A stretch of DNA of 64,000 nt, from positions 868,001-932,000 of the forward strand of contig JAHCBC010000003.1 of the NCBI GenBank assembly GCA_019634595.1, read 5' to 3'. This stretch comes from Akkermansiaceae bacterium (GTDB lineage Bacteria > Verrucomicrobiota > Verrucomicrobiia > Verrucomicrobiales > Akkermansiaceae). Below, one piece after another: positions 19,213 through 28,833 of this stretch. Under the pieces are notes generated by a model, which had not been told where the DNA came from, searched no databases, and was given only the letters and a program-made list of their open reading frames with translations. Numbering within the stretch: position 1 is the stretch's first letter; every line of letters begins with the position of its first letter. The position numbers and the translations under genes are program-made.

Positions 19213-20130
19213 TCATTCCTGCGGCTCCATGAGCAAGCGCACGCCGGAAAGCCGGAACTTCCTCGCAGGTTGGCCCACGCCGGTGAAAAGCACCACCCTC
19301 TTCAACCCACCGTCACCAGCCTCCGGCACCCAGTGGATCTTCAGAACCGCATTTCCCCGGGGAACCAGAACGGCCGCGTTCTTCCTGCTGCCCGTTGTGA
19401 CGTCCACCCTGACCCCCAGTTCGAAAGATTCACCATCATTGGCTGTTTCGAATACCAGGCCGGAATATCCAGCCGTATCCACCCCGCGGGGGAACATGTA
19501 GCGCAGCCCTTCATAGTCGCCATGAGGCATCTCCACCTGTAGCCCGCCGGACTCCGTATCGACCACATGGAGACGGGTGCCTCCCTGCCCCTGCCACAGA
19601 GCGCCAGGAAAACCCCGATCCATCAACACCGGAAACACCTTGTGCTTGCCCGCAAAAATGGAGACTTCCCTCACCAAAGGAGCGGCCGCAAGCGCGAACA
19701 TCCCCACGCCTGCAAGCAGCAACAACCGCCGGAGGGTCACCAAACGCGTGCCCGTCCCCCGCAACGACACCACACAGGCCAGCAGGATGCCCGCGAGGTC
19801 CGCACCGAAATCCCCAACCGATGGCGTCCGGCCGGTCAACCCCTGGAGGATTTCTGAAAGTCCCCCCAACAATGCGGCGGCAAAGGCGCAGATCCACAGC
19901 GACCGCCAGCGGGGAGGAACAGACCGTTGCAGCACGCGCAACAACAGCATCACGGCCATGAACAGCGGCACATGCAGGAGGTTCCGCACATCCTCCAGGA
20001 TTGGCTCCGGTTCCGCCGGGCGGGGAAAAGGAACCAGCAGCAGGCACATCAGCCCGCCGAGCGCCAGAAGCGCGCGCTGGCGGAAAACGGCTGAAAATCC
20101 TCTTTCTCCCATACGGTTTGTCCGCCACAT
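19213..20130 (-). CDS. VanZ-like membrane protein with C-terminal beta-rich domain
   Basis: A 305-residue protein. Helices in residues 1-150 include GGLSEILQGLTGRTPSVGDF, the Glu-Gln...Asp pattern of the VanZ family. Residues about 175-305 form a soluble, beta-rich region with spacing like a galactose-binding fold. ATG 20130 is chosen; GTG 20139 and ATG 20112 are alternatives. VanZ-like proteins recur in exosortase-linked polysaccharide loci, but their biochemical role there is not established. Confidence 0.75.
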   Translation of the reverse strand: MWRTNRMGERGFSAVFRQRALLALGGLMCLLLVPFPRPAEPEPILEDVRNLLHVPLFMAVMLLLRVLQRSVPPRWRSLWICAFAAALLGGLSEILQGLTGRTPSVGDFGADLAGILLACVVSLRGTGTRLVTLRRLLLLAGVGMFALAAAPLVREVSIFAGKHKVFPVLMDRGFPGALWQGQGGTRLHVVDTESGGLQVEMPHGDYEGLRYMFPRGVDTAGYSGLVFETANDGESFELGVRVDVTTGSRKNAAVLVPRGNAVLKIHWVPEAGDGGLKRVVLFTGVGQPARKFRLSGVRLLMEPQE

Positions 20131-20266
20131 GATCCCCACCGATCACGGCAAAGCAAAAAAGAAAGTGCCGGGTCTTTCTTTCCAAAGTCACGGAAAGCGC
20201 CGGTTCGCCAGATGACAGGATGTTGACATTGACCACACTGGAGGCATCCCCCATCGTAAAAATTTA

Positions 20267-21595
20267 ATGCAATCTGACACATCACCCAAAGAGCAACTCT
20301 CCATCAGCGTCTTCGGACTGGGTTATGTCGGCAGCGTCGTCGCGGCCCTTCTGGCCAGCCGGGGACACAAGGTCATCGGAGTGGATGTCATCCAGTCGAA
20401 AATCGACGCGATGAACGCGGGCGAAGCGACTTTCCACGAACCGGGACTGGCCGAACTCACCGCTGAGGCCCACCGCCTCGGTCGCCTGCACGCGACCACC
20501 AGCACCGCCGAGGCGATCAACGTGACTGACATTTCCCTGGTCTGCGTCGGCACGCCCTCCACCGCCGCCGGCTCTCTTGATCTCTCCTTTGTCGAAGAAG
20601 CGACCTGCAATATCGCGGCGGCCATCCGCGGCAAATCCACTCCCCACCACCTCATCTACCGGAGCACCATGCTGCCGGGCTCCACACGTGGGCTTGTGGA
20701 CACCCACCTGAAGGATCTGGTGGCCGAACAGCGCCTCCAGGTTCTTTTCTACCCGGAGTTCCTCCGCCAGGGCTCAGCGGTGAGCGACATGGTCGAGCCG
20801 AGCCTTTCAGTCGTCGGCTCCTACGACCGCAACGACGATATCTCCCCGCTCCGGAGGATCTTCGACGCCTGCACGGAACAAACCGACCTGGAATCCGCGG
20901 AGTTGATCAAGTATGCGTGCAACGCGTTCCACGCTGCTAAAATCGCGTTCGCAAACGAGATCGGCCGGATCGGCAAAGGCATCGGAATCGATGCGGTGAA
21001 CATCATGCGGGTGGTCTGCCAGGACACCCGGCTGAACATTTCCCCATACTACCTCCGGCCCGGCACCCCTTTCGGCGGCTCCTGCCTTCCGAAGGATGTA
21101 AGCGCGCTCAACCAGCTTTCGCGCTCCCATGCCCTCTCCACTCCCATGCTCGACAGCCTGCTCGCGAGCAACGAGGACCACATGGACCATCTCACGGAGA
21201 TGGTGGAGACCGCCGGCAGCAGCCGCGTGCTGCTGCTGGGCCTTTCCTTCAAGGACCAGACGGACGATCTGCGAGGCAGCGCGGCGTTCGAACTCGCCAC
21301 CCGGCTGCTGCTCAAGAACCACGACGTCGGCATCTACGATCCGTTGATCGTCCCCGCGAAGTTCACGGGTGCCATCGGCCGCATCGCGAGCCTCCGGCTG
21401 CCCAACCTCACCTCAATCCTGAAAAGCGACCTTGCGGCGGCACTGCGGGAGAAAGATACCATCGTCGTCTTCAATCGCTGTGCCAGCGTGGCCGATCTGG
21501 AGGAAAATCTCGCACCCCGTCACAAGATCATCGACGTCGCCTCCTGGCCGGAACTCGCCGATCTCCCGGGCTCCTATACCGGCATCTGTTGGTAA
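20267..21595 (+). CDS. GDP-mannose/UDP-glucose 6-dehydrogenase family protein
   Basis: A 442-residue NAD-dependent dehydrogenase that oxidises the C6 alcohol of a nucleotide sugar to a uronate. The Rossmann start is VFGLGYVGSVVAALLA. LFYPEFLRQGSA and ELIKYACNAFHAAKIAFANE are family blocks, and the catalytic Cys273 lies in PFGGSCLPKD. YLRPGTPFGGSCLPKDV resembles AlgD (GDP-mannose dehydrogenase) more than Ugd, but specificity is not certain. It should supply uronic acid donors to the locus. Confidence 0.9.
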   Translation: MQSDTSPKEQLSISVFGLGYVGSVVAALLASRGHKVIGVDVIQSKIDAMNAGEATFHEPGLAELTAEAHRLGRLHATTSTAEAINVTDISLVCVGTPSTAAGSLDLSFVEEATCNIAAAIRGKSTPHHLIYRSTMLPGSTRGLVDTHLKDLVAEQRLQVLFYPEFLRQGSAVSDMVEPSLSVVGSYDRNDDISPLRRIFDACTEQTDLESAELIKYACNAFHAAKIAFANEIGRIGKGIGIDAVNIMRVVCQDTRLNISPYYLRPGTPFGGSCLPKDVSALNQLSRSHALSTPMLDSLLASNEDHMDHLTEMVETAGSSRVLLLGLSFKDQTDDLRGSAAFELATRLLLKNHDVGIYDPLIVPAKFTGAIGRIASLRLPNLTSILKSDLAAALREKDTIVVFNRCASVADLEENLAPRHKIIDVASWPELADLPGSYTGICW

Positions 21596-21682
21596 CGGGC
21601 CCGCCACCGCCCGTGTTCGCACCGCTTCGATTGCCATCGCCGCCTTCCAGTGTTATCCAAGGCCCTCCAGCCACCTTCCACC

Positions 21683-21910
21683 ATGGTCACAACAAGCCCG
21701 CGCCCACCCCATCCCAAGGGATATACGATCCTTGAATCAATCATCGTCCTGGGGATTCTCGTGATTCTATCCTGGGTGGCTTTCGCGCTGTACAAGCACG
21801 AAGAGAAGCCCGCGAAATCCACGGATCAAAATCCCCCCGCCATCTCCGCCGCCGCCGACGACAAACCCGTGGACCCTCCTCCCGCCGGAAGCGACGCACC
21901 AAAAGAGTGA
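21683..21910 (+). CDS. small pilin-like (type IV N-methylation motif) protein
   Basis: A 75-residue protein. HPKG followed by YTILESIIVLGILVI has the prepilin-peptidase pattern: Gly before the cut, Glu at mature position 5, then a hydrophobic helix. The rest is a short Pro-, Ala- and Asp-rich tail with no globular pilin head. Its stop overlaps the GTG of the next gene (GTGA), so translation is probably coupled. Alternatives are a simple single-pass membrane peptide. Confidence 0.55.
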   Translation: MVTTSPRPPHPKGYTILESIIVLGILVILSWVAFALYKHEEKPAKSTDQNPPAISAAADDKPVDPPPAGSDAPKE

Positions 21911-23085
21911 CTCCTGATCCGGCGGATATGAGGACGCTTGATTCATTTCTGGAGAGAGCCGGAAAGGCACTCCAGAGCGTTGAATCCCGCAGGCGGCTGT
22001 CACACCGCATCGGCCGGTATATCCGCCTCCTTCTCCGGATCCTGACCGTCGGCTATGCAGGATGCCTGGTTCTCCTGCCGGTGGCGGCCGCTTGGATCGG
22101 GGAGCGGAACATCACCCTCGCATTCCTGCTCTATCTTCCGCGGGCGATCATCCTGATACCGCTCCCCTTCCTTTTCATCGGCACGTTGCCTTTCAGTTGG
22201 AGGCTGGCCTTGCTCCAGTTGGCCGCCGCCGGATTCTTCCTGACCTATGGCATGGGCTACGAATGGAGGGGAAACACGGCGAAGCACTTCGACGGAACAC
22301 ATGATCCATCCCATCTGACGGTGGTTACCTGCAACTACGGCCAGAACGCGAACCAAAGCCTCCAACCGTTCAAGAACCTCATCAAACCGGACATTCTGGC
22401 CCTTCAGGAAACCGCCGGCCGGGCGAAACGATATCTCGCGGACCCGAACTACTCCGAGTTCAAGGATGGGATGAGCCTCGGTGAGCACACGTTTCTGAGC
22501 CGTTATCCCATCGTCTCCGGAGAACTGGTGAAACTGGAAGGAGGAGTCAAGGACGACATGCCCGCAGCACGGTTCGTGATCGATTTCGAAGGCCGGGAGG
22601 TGGTGGTCTATAGTGTCCATTTCCTCACCGTCCGGGACACGCTCACCCACTACCGGAAGGGAGCATTCCTTTACGGGATCCTGGGGATGATACCCGGCAC
22701 GTCATTCCATCAGAAGAAGACATCCTATGAAGGCATGTGGCGGGAGCGCATACGCACGGCGGAGGCATTCAAGGAATTGACCGACCGCGAAACCTTGCCG
22801 GTGATCGTGTTGGGTGACTTCAACGCACCTGCGGGCGGATACATCCAGAGATCCCTGACCAAGGGGCTGCAAGACACCCACCAGGTGGCGGGAAGCGGCC
22901 TCGGCTACACCTTTCCGGGCACCACCCGCAATCCACTCAGCGGCGGCGGCCCATGGATGCGGATCGACTACATCCTCGCAAGCAGGCACTGGAACGTCAC
23001 CGCCAGCCTGACGGAGGAAAAGCGCCCCTCCCAGCACCGCGCCGTTGCCACGAAGGTGAGACTGGACAAAACCACCGCGGAGTAG
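21907..23085 (+). CDS. membrane-anchored endonuclease/exonuclease/phosphatase (EEP) family protein
   Basis: A 392-residue protein. Residues 1-125 hold a basic N-terminus and about three hydrophobic helices. The EEP domain follows with an ordered active site: Asn in VVTCNYGQ, Glu in ALQET, Asp/Asn in LGDFNAP, Asp in MRIDYIL, and His in PSQHRAV, where the usual Asp before His is Gln. Substrate (nucleic acid, phospholipid or sugar phosphate) is unknown. GTG 21907 couples to the upstream stop; ATG 21928 is an alternative start. Confidence 0.8.
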   Translation: MTPDPADMRTLDSFLERAGKALQSVESRRRLSHRIGRYIRLLLRILTVGYAGCLVLLPVAAAWIGERNITLAFLLYLPRAIILIPLPFLFIGTLPFSWRLALLQLAAAGFFLTYGMGYEWRGNTAKHFDGTHDPSHLTVVTCNYGQNANQSLQPFKNLIKPDILALQETAGRAKRYLADPNYSEFKDGMSLGEHTFLSRYPIVSGELVKLEGGVKDDMPAARFVIDFEGREVVVYSVHFLTVRDTLTHYRKGAFLYGILGMIPGTSFHQKKTSYEGMWRERIRTAEAFKELTDRETLPVIVLGDFNAPAGGYIQRSLTKGLQDTHQVAGSGLGYTFPGTTRNPLSGGGPWMRIDYILASRHWNVTASLTEEKRPSQHRAVATKVRLDKTTAE

Positions 23086-23297
23086 AAGCCCCTCCCTCTC
23101 CCTCCACAACAAGCTGCAAATTCTTCCCCGCAGCTTCTGTTTCCACCACAAAGGATCAGTGAGTCCAGCATGACCGGTGGCCCTATCCGACGATCATCCG
23201 TGCCTCGGCGGCATTGGCGATGAGCGCGAGAGGCGGCTCTGTCCCGGGATGTCTTTGCGGCCGCCGGAGGAACGTCCGCCCTCCTTGTGCCCACCCC

Positions 23298-23336
23298 AAA
23301 AAAAAGCGGGGCCGTCCTGATGAAGGACGACCCCGC
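23298..23336 (-). terminator. rho-independent terminator for the giant secreted-protein gene
   Basis: On the minus strand a 12-bp stem with one mismatch (arms 23325-23336 and 23306-23317) is followed by eight T residues (23298-23305). It lies 32 bases after the stop of the 1378-residue gene. Confidence 0.88.
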
Positions 23337-23368
23337 CGGATCCTTTGGAACAGGCCGCTCTCAGCCCG

Positions 23369-26300
23369 TCAGTTCGGCGCCGAGCCGAGCAGGAAGATCC
23401 CCGACTTCGGCCCCGGAAGTCCGGACAGCGTCAGGTTGAACACAACCTCCCCGGAATCGTTGATCGCACGGCCATAACCGCCGGTCCCTCCTCCGGAGTT
23501 CACCGAGGTGCTGATCTTGATCCCCGCCACGATGTGCTTGGCACCCATCACCTCGAAGCTGTCGTTGCGGCGCATGGCCAGCAGCGGCGCGGGGTCCAGA
23601 CCGTTGCCGCGGTTGATGAACACCGCCTGGTTCGTGGCCGTGGTCGTGTCACCCACCCCCGGAACCAGCGTCGCGTCATAGACGATCCCGCCCATGTCGT
23701 TGCAGTCGAATCCATTGATGTTGAGCAAACGCCCGCCCGCCGTGTTGTTGGCCAGATCCCCCTCACGGGCCAGCAGCGTCAGCCTGCCACCGCTCCAGCG
23801 CCAGATGCTGCCGTCGTTGTTGGAGTTGACCACCGCGACCGCCGTGGCGTCCTGCAGGAACGCGTGGAAGACCACCGAACCGTCATCCTGCATGTGCAGC
23901 GCGGTGAACCGGCTGAAGGCGATCCGGTTGGCCGGAGCCAGCGGGACGATGGCACCCTTGCGGGCAACCAATACCGGCGGGGAACCCACCGCTCCGGAGT
24001 TGCTCCAGATGCCGTCATTGTTCGCCGCGGTCACCCCGGTCCCGGTGATGGTGGCGCGGAAGGCGATCTCCCCGGCGCTGTTGACCGATTCACCCAGGAA
24101 CTGGAAGATCCTCGCCCCGGTCACCCCGTTGGCCGCATTCCCCTCGCGGACCACCAGGTCCGGCGCTCCGCCACCCACGGTCCCCACGAACAGGCCGGTG
24201 TTGGTGTCAGGGTCGAACACCGGCGTCTCCAGGAAGGCGGAGAACGCATACTTTTCGTTCGCACGGCTGGCGACCACACGCGGGTGCAACTGGCCGTAGC
24301 TCACTCCGGCGACGCCGGTGGGGCTGCCTTCGCGGGCGAGCACGCCACCGCCGCTGGTGACCAGGAGCGTGTCATTGGCTACAGTCACCCCGGCTCCCGA
24401 GCCGAGCTGCAGGGTGGCCGGTGTGAGCAACAGGCCGTTGGAGGACATCGCCGGTTGGTAGAGCGTGCTGAACGCTTCACCGCCGCCCGTCGGCGCGGCT
24501 CCGGATTTCGCCGCGGAAACCACCGCGGCCGCACCGCCGGCGCTCCTGAACTGCGCGGGGGTCGAACCGACCAGCGACTCGAAGCCGGCGTCACCGAGGT
24601 GGTTGAGCGTCAGGTTGCTGAAGGCTCCGAAGTTGCCCACCCCGGAAGCGGTCCCCTTGACGGCGAGCACGGTCTGCGCCCCGTTGAGCGGGCCGTAGAA
24701 CACCGCGGTGTCGTTGGCTCCGGCTCCGGAGAGGGCCGCGTCATAGATCACGTCGCTGCGGTTGTTCACGAACGCGCGGTTGACGTTGAAGATGGTGCCG
24801 AGGGGGGCTCCGGTGGCAGGCTCACCGCGGTAGGCGATCACGTCCATGAAACGGACGCCGGGCGATTCCTGGTGCTCGAGCACGATCACGTCGAAGGTGG
24901 TCGTGGCGGTGTTGCCGCTGGGGTCGGAGGCCGTCGCGGTCACCGTCGTCCTGCCGACCGGGAAGCGGGTCCCGGTCGGGTGGGAGAGGGTCACCAGGCG
25001 GTTGCCCGTCGCCACATCGCTGGCGGTCACGGTGGGGGCATAGAAGACCGGATTGGACAAGGTCGGCCCCGACGGGTTCTTGACGACGGACGGGATGAGG
25101 ATGTTCGCCGGAACCGTGATGACGGGTGGCCGCGTGTCCACCACATGGATGGTGCGGGTCACCGAGGTGGAAAGCCCCTTGCTGTCGGTGGCGGTGTAGG
25201 TCCTGGTGTAGGTGCCGACGTGGGTGCGGTCCACCGTGCCGGCGATGGGGGCCAGCGTAAGGGGACCGTCCTCGGGATCGACCGCGGTCGCGCCATACTC
25301 CGTGTAGAAGTCCACATAGCACTCCAGGGTGATCGGGTTCGCGCCGTTGAGCGTCACCACCGGTGGCAGGTTGTCCGTCACCTCGATCGTGATGTCGTAG
25401 GTGCTGCTGAGGATCGGCGAGCCGTTGTCTTCCGCACGGATGCGGAGAGTCTCGGTTCCGGCGGCGCTCGGCGTCCAACTGAAGGTGCCGCTGACCGGGC
25501 TGGTGCCGGGGGTCGATGTGAACGTGCTTCCGGAGGGACGGATCGGCGCGGTGACCGTGATGGTCTGTCCCGCGGCATCCGTCACGGTGATGGGGATGGT
25601 CAGCGGCTGGCCGACCTGCGCGGACACGGTCGCAACCGGGGTGATGACGGGAGCCGCATTACCCGCGCCCACGGTGATGTTGATGGTTTCCTCCGTGTAG
25701 AGGTTCGGAACGCCGTTGTCGGTGATACGGAACGTCACACCGGTGACGGTATTGTCATACTGACCGGCGGCCGGAGTCCAAGTGAAGGCACCCGTGGCAG
25801 CATTGAAAGTGGCCCCGGCAGGCAGAAAGTATTCGCTGAGCGTGATGGTGTCTCCATCCGGATCACTCCCGCTGACAGTAAAGCTCACAGTGCCACCATT
25901 GGCGACGGTCTTGTTCCCGATGGGATCGAGAACCGGAGGGGTGTTCGAGCCAGTGACGGTGATCTGGACCAACTGGCTCGCAATGATCGGCACGGGCCTG
26001 TTGCTATCGAAAGCCTCGACGTTGATGGTATAGACGCCTTCCTGGCCGGCGATGGGCGTCCAGTTGAACGTGGAACTCACGGAGCCGTTCGGTGCCACCA
26101 CCTGCGGGAGGGTCGCTCCGCTTGGCAGAAGCTGCGCGCGAATCGTCAGTTGGTCGTTGTCGGCATCCGTCGCGGAAACTCCGAAAGTAAGCGGGGAACC
26201 CACGGCAACCGTCCGGTTCGGAATATATGCAAGCACGGGGGCATTGGGGTTATTTCCTGCTCCACCTGTCGAATTTTCCACGACCACGGTGACGTCGCGG

Positions 26301-27505
26301 TCGGAGTAGGCTCCATCCGCATCGGTGACCCGTGTTTTGTACACCCACCGCCCCGTGGCGAGGGTCGCGGTGTTCGCCGAAGAAATGTTGACGTTGCCGA
26401 GACTGTCCAGATTGATGCCCGGGATCTGGGTGGTCGGGCCGAAGTAAGGCGCCGCCGAGCCGGTAAGGAACTGGAAGCTCACCGGCTTTCCGTCCGGATC
26501 CACGCTGTTGAGGTTCTGGGTGTAGGTGTGACCCCTCGCAATGATATCGATGGTCGCTTCCCGCTGGGTCGGACTGGCGGCGGTAGTGCCGGCCCCATTC
26601 CATTTGATGCAGGTTTCCAGAGCCCAAGTACTCTCCGGAGCATTGTTGATCCCTCCAACGCGGTTGCCACCCGTCCAATATGCATAGTAAGTGCCTGCTG
26701 ATGAAAGCGTAAAGGTAGACACCGAACGTCTAACCGTGAAACCACTACCACCCAACTCCGTCCCGGAAGCGTGGTTAGAGTGAGTGGCGGCAGCTATTCC
26801 CAAACTGGAGCCACCGCCATTCGCACCCGTACGGATGGTGAATGATGGCTGGCTCACCTGGTTTGAGGCCCATACGGTATATGACTCAATCGTCACCACA
26901 CCGGTGGAACTGACAGTGTGGGTCACGGAGCCACCGCGGTAGTGGGCGTAGTGGGTGCCGCGCAGGCTTCCGGGGACGGACCCTTCCGCCTGACCCTTTG
27001 CCGGAAGCAGACGCACACCCTTCGCATAGAAAGCGAACATCACATCCTGCGCATCACTGAAACTGTCCTCAAGTCCGAGGGCATGGCCTTGCTCTTGGAG
27101 CACGACGCTCAACACATCCACCCGCTTCGCAAGATCCCCGTCGCCAGCGAGCTGGGTGGCGGAGCCTACGTTGCGGAATTCCTCATCCGCATCCGGAGTG
27201 GCATCGACATACCAACCTTGGCCGGCGCCGTTGATGTCAATCCTGATGGAACCTTCCCGGTAAGCACCGAGGACACCATCCTCAAGGTCCGCCACTTCGT
27301 AGCGAAGACCGCGCAGGGTTGCTTTCTGAGCCTCCGTCAGACCTGTCGCTTCCCAGCGTTTTGAAGCAGCCTCCGCGATGGAGGCCAGTTCGGAAGCCGA
27401 TATTCTGGCGGGGTCGGGAGTACCGACCTGACTGGCAGCCGCACCTGCGAAGCAGGCGGCCCCCAGAAAGGCAGCAACGGATAGAAGGGTGGAGGAAGGG
27501 TACAT
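23369..27505 (-). CDS. giant secreted protein: degraded metzincin-like domain, Ig-like repeats, C-terminal tandem repeats
   Basis: A 1378-residue secreted protein with a signal peptide (1-25). Residues 40-180 match the layout of matrixin-like domains, but the zinc motif reads QEQGHALGLED (137-147): the first His is Gln and the third ligand position is Asp. Putative Ig/cadherin-like repeats cover about 300-750, one with the WTPAAGQ string. An HYR-like and a DUF5011-like domain cover about 750-920. The rest holds NxxGxxxF-type tandem repeats marked by LAREG/VVREG strings. No sorting motif is seen at the C-terminus. A surface or matrix role is likely. Confidence 0.82.
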   Translation of the reverse strand: MYPSSTLLSVAAFLGAACFAGAAASQVGTPDPARISASELASIAEAASKRWEATGLTEAQKATLRGLRYEVADLEDGVLGAYREGSIRIDINGAGQGWYVDATPDADEEFRNVGSATQLAGDGDLAKRVDVLSVVLQEQGHALGLEDSFSDAQDVMFAFYAKGVRLLPAKGQAEGSVPGSLRGTHYAHYRGGSVTHTVSSTGVVTIESYTVWASNQVSQPSFTIRTGANGGGSSLGIAAATHSNHASGTELGGSGFTVRRSVSTFTLSSAGTYYAYWTGGNRVGGINNAPESTWALETCIKWNGAGTTAASPTQREATIDIIARGHTYTQNLNSVDPDGKPVSFQFLTGSAAPYFGPTTQIPGINLDSLGNVNISSANTATLATGRWVYKTRVTDADGAYSDRDVTVVVENSTGGAGNNPNAPVLAYIPNRTVAVGSPLTFGVSATDADNDQLTIRAQLLPSGATLPQVVAPNGSVSSTFNWTPIAGQEGVYTINVEAFDSNRPVPIIASQLVQITVTGSNTPPVLDPIGNKTVANGGTVSFTVSGSDPDGDTITLSEYFLPAGATFNAATGAFTWTPAAGQYDNTVTGVTFRITDNGVPNLYTEETINITVGAGNAAPVITPVATVSAQVGQPLTIPITVTDAAGQTITVTAPIRPSGSTFTSTPGTSPVSGTFSWTPSAAGTETLRIRAEDNGSPILSSTYDITIEVTDNLPPVVTLNGANPITLECYVDFYTEYGATAVDPEDGPLTLAPIAGTVDRTHVGTYTRTYTATDSKGLSTSVTRTIHVVDTRPPVITVPANILIPSVVKNPSGPTLSNPVFYAPTVTASDVATGNRLVTLSHPTGTRFPVGRTTVTATASDPSGNTATTTFDVIVLEHQESPGVRFMDVIAYRGEPATGAPLGTIFNVNRAFVNNRSDVIYDAALSGAGANDTAVFYGPLNGAQTVLAVKGTASGVGNFGAFSNLTLNHLGDAGFESLVGSTPAQFRSAGGAAAVVSAAKSGAAPTGGGEAFSTLYQPAMSSNGLLLTPATLQLGSGAGVTVANDTLLVTSGGGVLAREGSPTGVAGVSYGQLHPRVVASRANEKYAFSAFLETPVFDPDTNTGLFVGTVGGGAPDLVVREGNAANGVTGARIFQFLGESVNSAGEIAFRATITGTGVTAANNDGIWSNSGAVGSPPVLVARKGAIVPLAPANRIAFSRFTALHMQDDGSVVFHAFLQDATAVAVVNSNNDGSIWRWSGGRLTLLAREGDLANNTAGGRLLNINGFDCNDMGGIVYDATLVPGVGDTTTATNQAVFINRGNGLDPAPLLAMRRNDSFEVMGAKHIVAGIKISTSVNSGGGTGGYGRAINDSGEVVFNLTLSGLPGPKSGIFLLGSAPN

Positions 27506-27876
27506 TAATCCGTATGGTTGATATGATAGATGACAGGGAGGTGAGGGAGAGGGCGGGACAAAAGGGGATCGCCCGAGGGGTGCCCATCAAAGATATGCAA
27601 TGCTACAACACATCATTGATACGCGAGCAATTCCTTGTTGAAATTAGTTCACTCTGTCAAACAAAATGCCCGCCACACCCCGAGTATCCGGAATTATGCT
27701 GAGAATTCGATAGATTGAAAACCACCTGTCTAACAGAGTTCGAATCCGACCAATGCCCGGCAGAAAGAGTGATGGACCGACCGGAAGCAGGGTGCGGCAA
27801 CAACCCTTTCTGTCCGGCCTGATACAAAATCCCCGAAATCGACCGGATTCCACCGACCGGGAGATATTCTAACAAA
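27506..27876. other. 371-base intergenic region, no gene recognised
   Basis: This stretch lies upstream of the giant gene and downstream of the HEAT lipoprotein gene, both on the minus strand. It is more AT-rich than its surroundings, which fits a promoter region, but I see no tRNA, riboswitch, strong terminator or supported reading frame in it. Confidence 0.4.
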
Positions 27877-28623
27877 TCAGTCAACGCTGCGGATCAACCG
27901 CTCGTCGAACTTCTCGGAATTGACCTTCCACCATTCATCCGCCTCTTCGTAGGAACCGAATTGCGAGTTGATGAGATTGACCAGTTGCTGATTCACCTTC
28001 GCCACGAATTCCGGATCCCCGTTGGCCAAGCCGTGGAACAGCGCCTCCAGGGCCGGCTTCGACCGGAGCCGCCCGAGTTCGGCGAGAGCCGTGTCCCTGA
28101 CATCGGGATTCGTTGAGGTGAGGGTGGCGGAAAAGATCTCCAGTTTCGCCTCCTCCACCTGCTCATGGGTCATATTGAGGGCGTGGGCCCTCACCTCGGA
28201 ACTCTCATCCCAGGCGGCGGCGGTCAGGATATCAACCACTTCGGCGGGAGATGATTGCAGGCTGGAAGTCTTCATCACCGCCTGGATCCGCAGGCTTTCA
28301 TCAGGGCTTCGCAATGCCCGGCGGAGAACGGAGGGCAGAGAACCGGGATCAGACGCCTGGAGCTTTTCCAGGACCAGGATCTTGTCCTGGGCCGTGTCCG
28401 CCTGTTCGAAGGCTCTTTCAGCGTCCGTTCCAGGGGCTCCCAGCCGCCACTTCCCTTCAATGTAGTCGTTATGGGCATGGGCCCGCTTGGACGGAGAGAC
28501 GGAAGGATTGCTGGATCTGGAACCGCTGCGGGTGGAGGAGGATGACGAATCGCCCCCTTCACGCTTGCACGCGCCGAGGAACATCAGGGTGGCCAACAGT
28601 GGCAGGAAAGAGGGGAATTTCAT
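27877..28623 (-). CDS. HEAT-repeat-like lipoprotein
   Basis: A 248-residue lipoprotein with signal peptide and lipobox LGAC (Cys about 19), then a low-complexity Ser/Arg linker to about residue 45. Residues 75-230 are helical and Ala/Leu-rich with repeated units such as LRRALRSPDESLRIQAVMKT and DTALAELGRL, as in HEAT repeats. Such proteins usually hold partner proteins at the membrane. Start ATG 28623 places the signal peptide correctly. No operon partner is close. Confidence 0.7.
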   Translation of the reverse strand: MKFPSFLPLLATLMFLGACKREGGDSSSSSTRSGSRSSNPSVSPSKRAHAHNDYIEGKWRLGAPGTDAERAFEQADTAQDKILVLEKLQASDPGSLPSVLRRALRSPDESLRIQAVMKTSSLQSSPAEVVDILTAAAWDESSEVRAHALNMTHEQVEEAKLEIFSATLTSTNPDVRDTALAELGRLRSKPALEALFHGLANGDPEFVAKVNQQLVNLINSQFGSYEEADEWWKVNSEKFDERLIRSVD

Positions 28624-28833
28624 ACGACTTTGCTGATGATGGACCAAAGCATCCGGCAGGGCAAGACGCTCGTCAGATGCGGGACTACAAACATGCAGGC
28701 GCCACCCGCCGGCCCATCATGATATTTGCGACCGCCTGCCATCATCCCAGGCCGCCTGACCTCCGGTGTCTTTATTACGCACCGTAACACGGATTGCCCC
28801 CCGCGGGACCACCTCATTCCGGGCCCCGGCAGG

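Noticed and set aside
20267..21595. Firm assignment as algD
   Set aside because: The catalytic block resembles AlgD, but other alginate genes apart from the AlgI/AlgJ-like pair are absent, so only the family is given.
23345..26701. Long plus-strand open frame opposite the giant secreted-protein gene
   Set aside because: It lacks domain features, is full of His/Arg/Gly repeats expected from the antisense of a high-GC gene, and the minus strand has signal peptide, Ig-like domains and a terminator.
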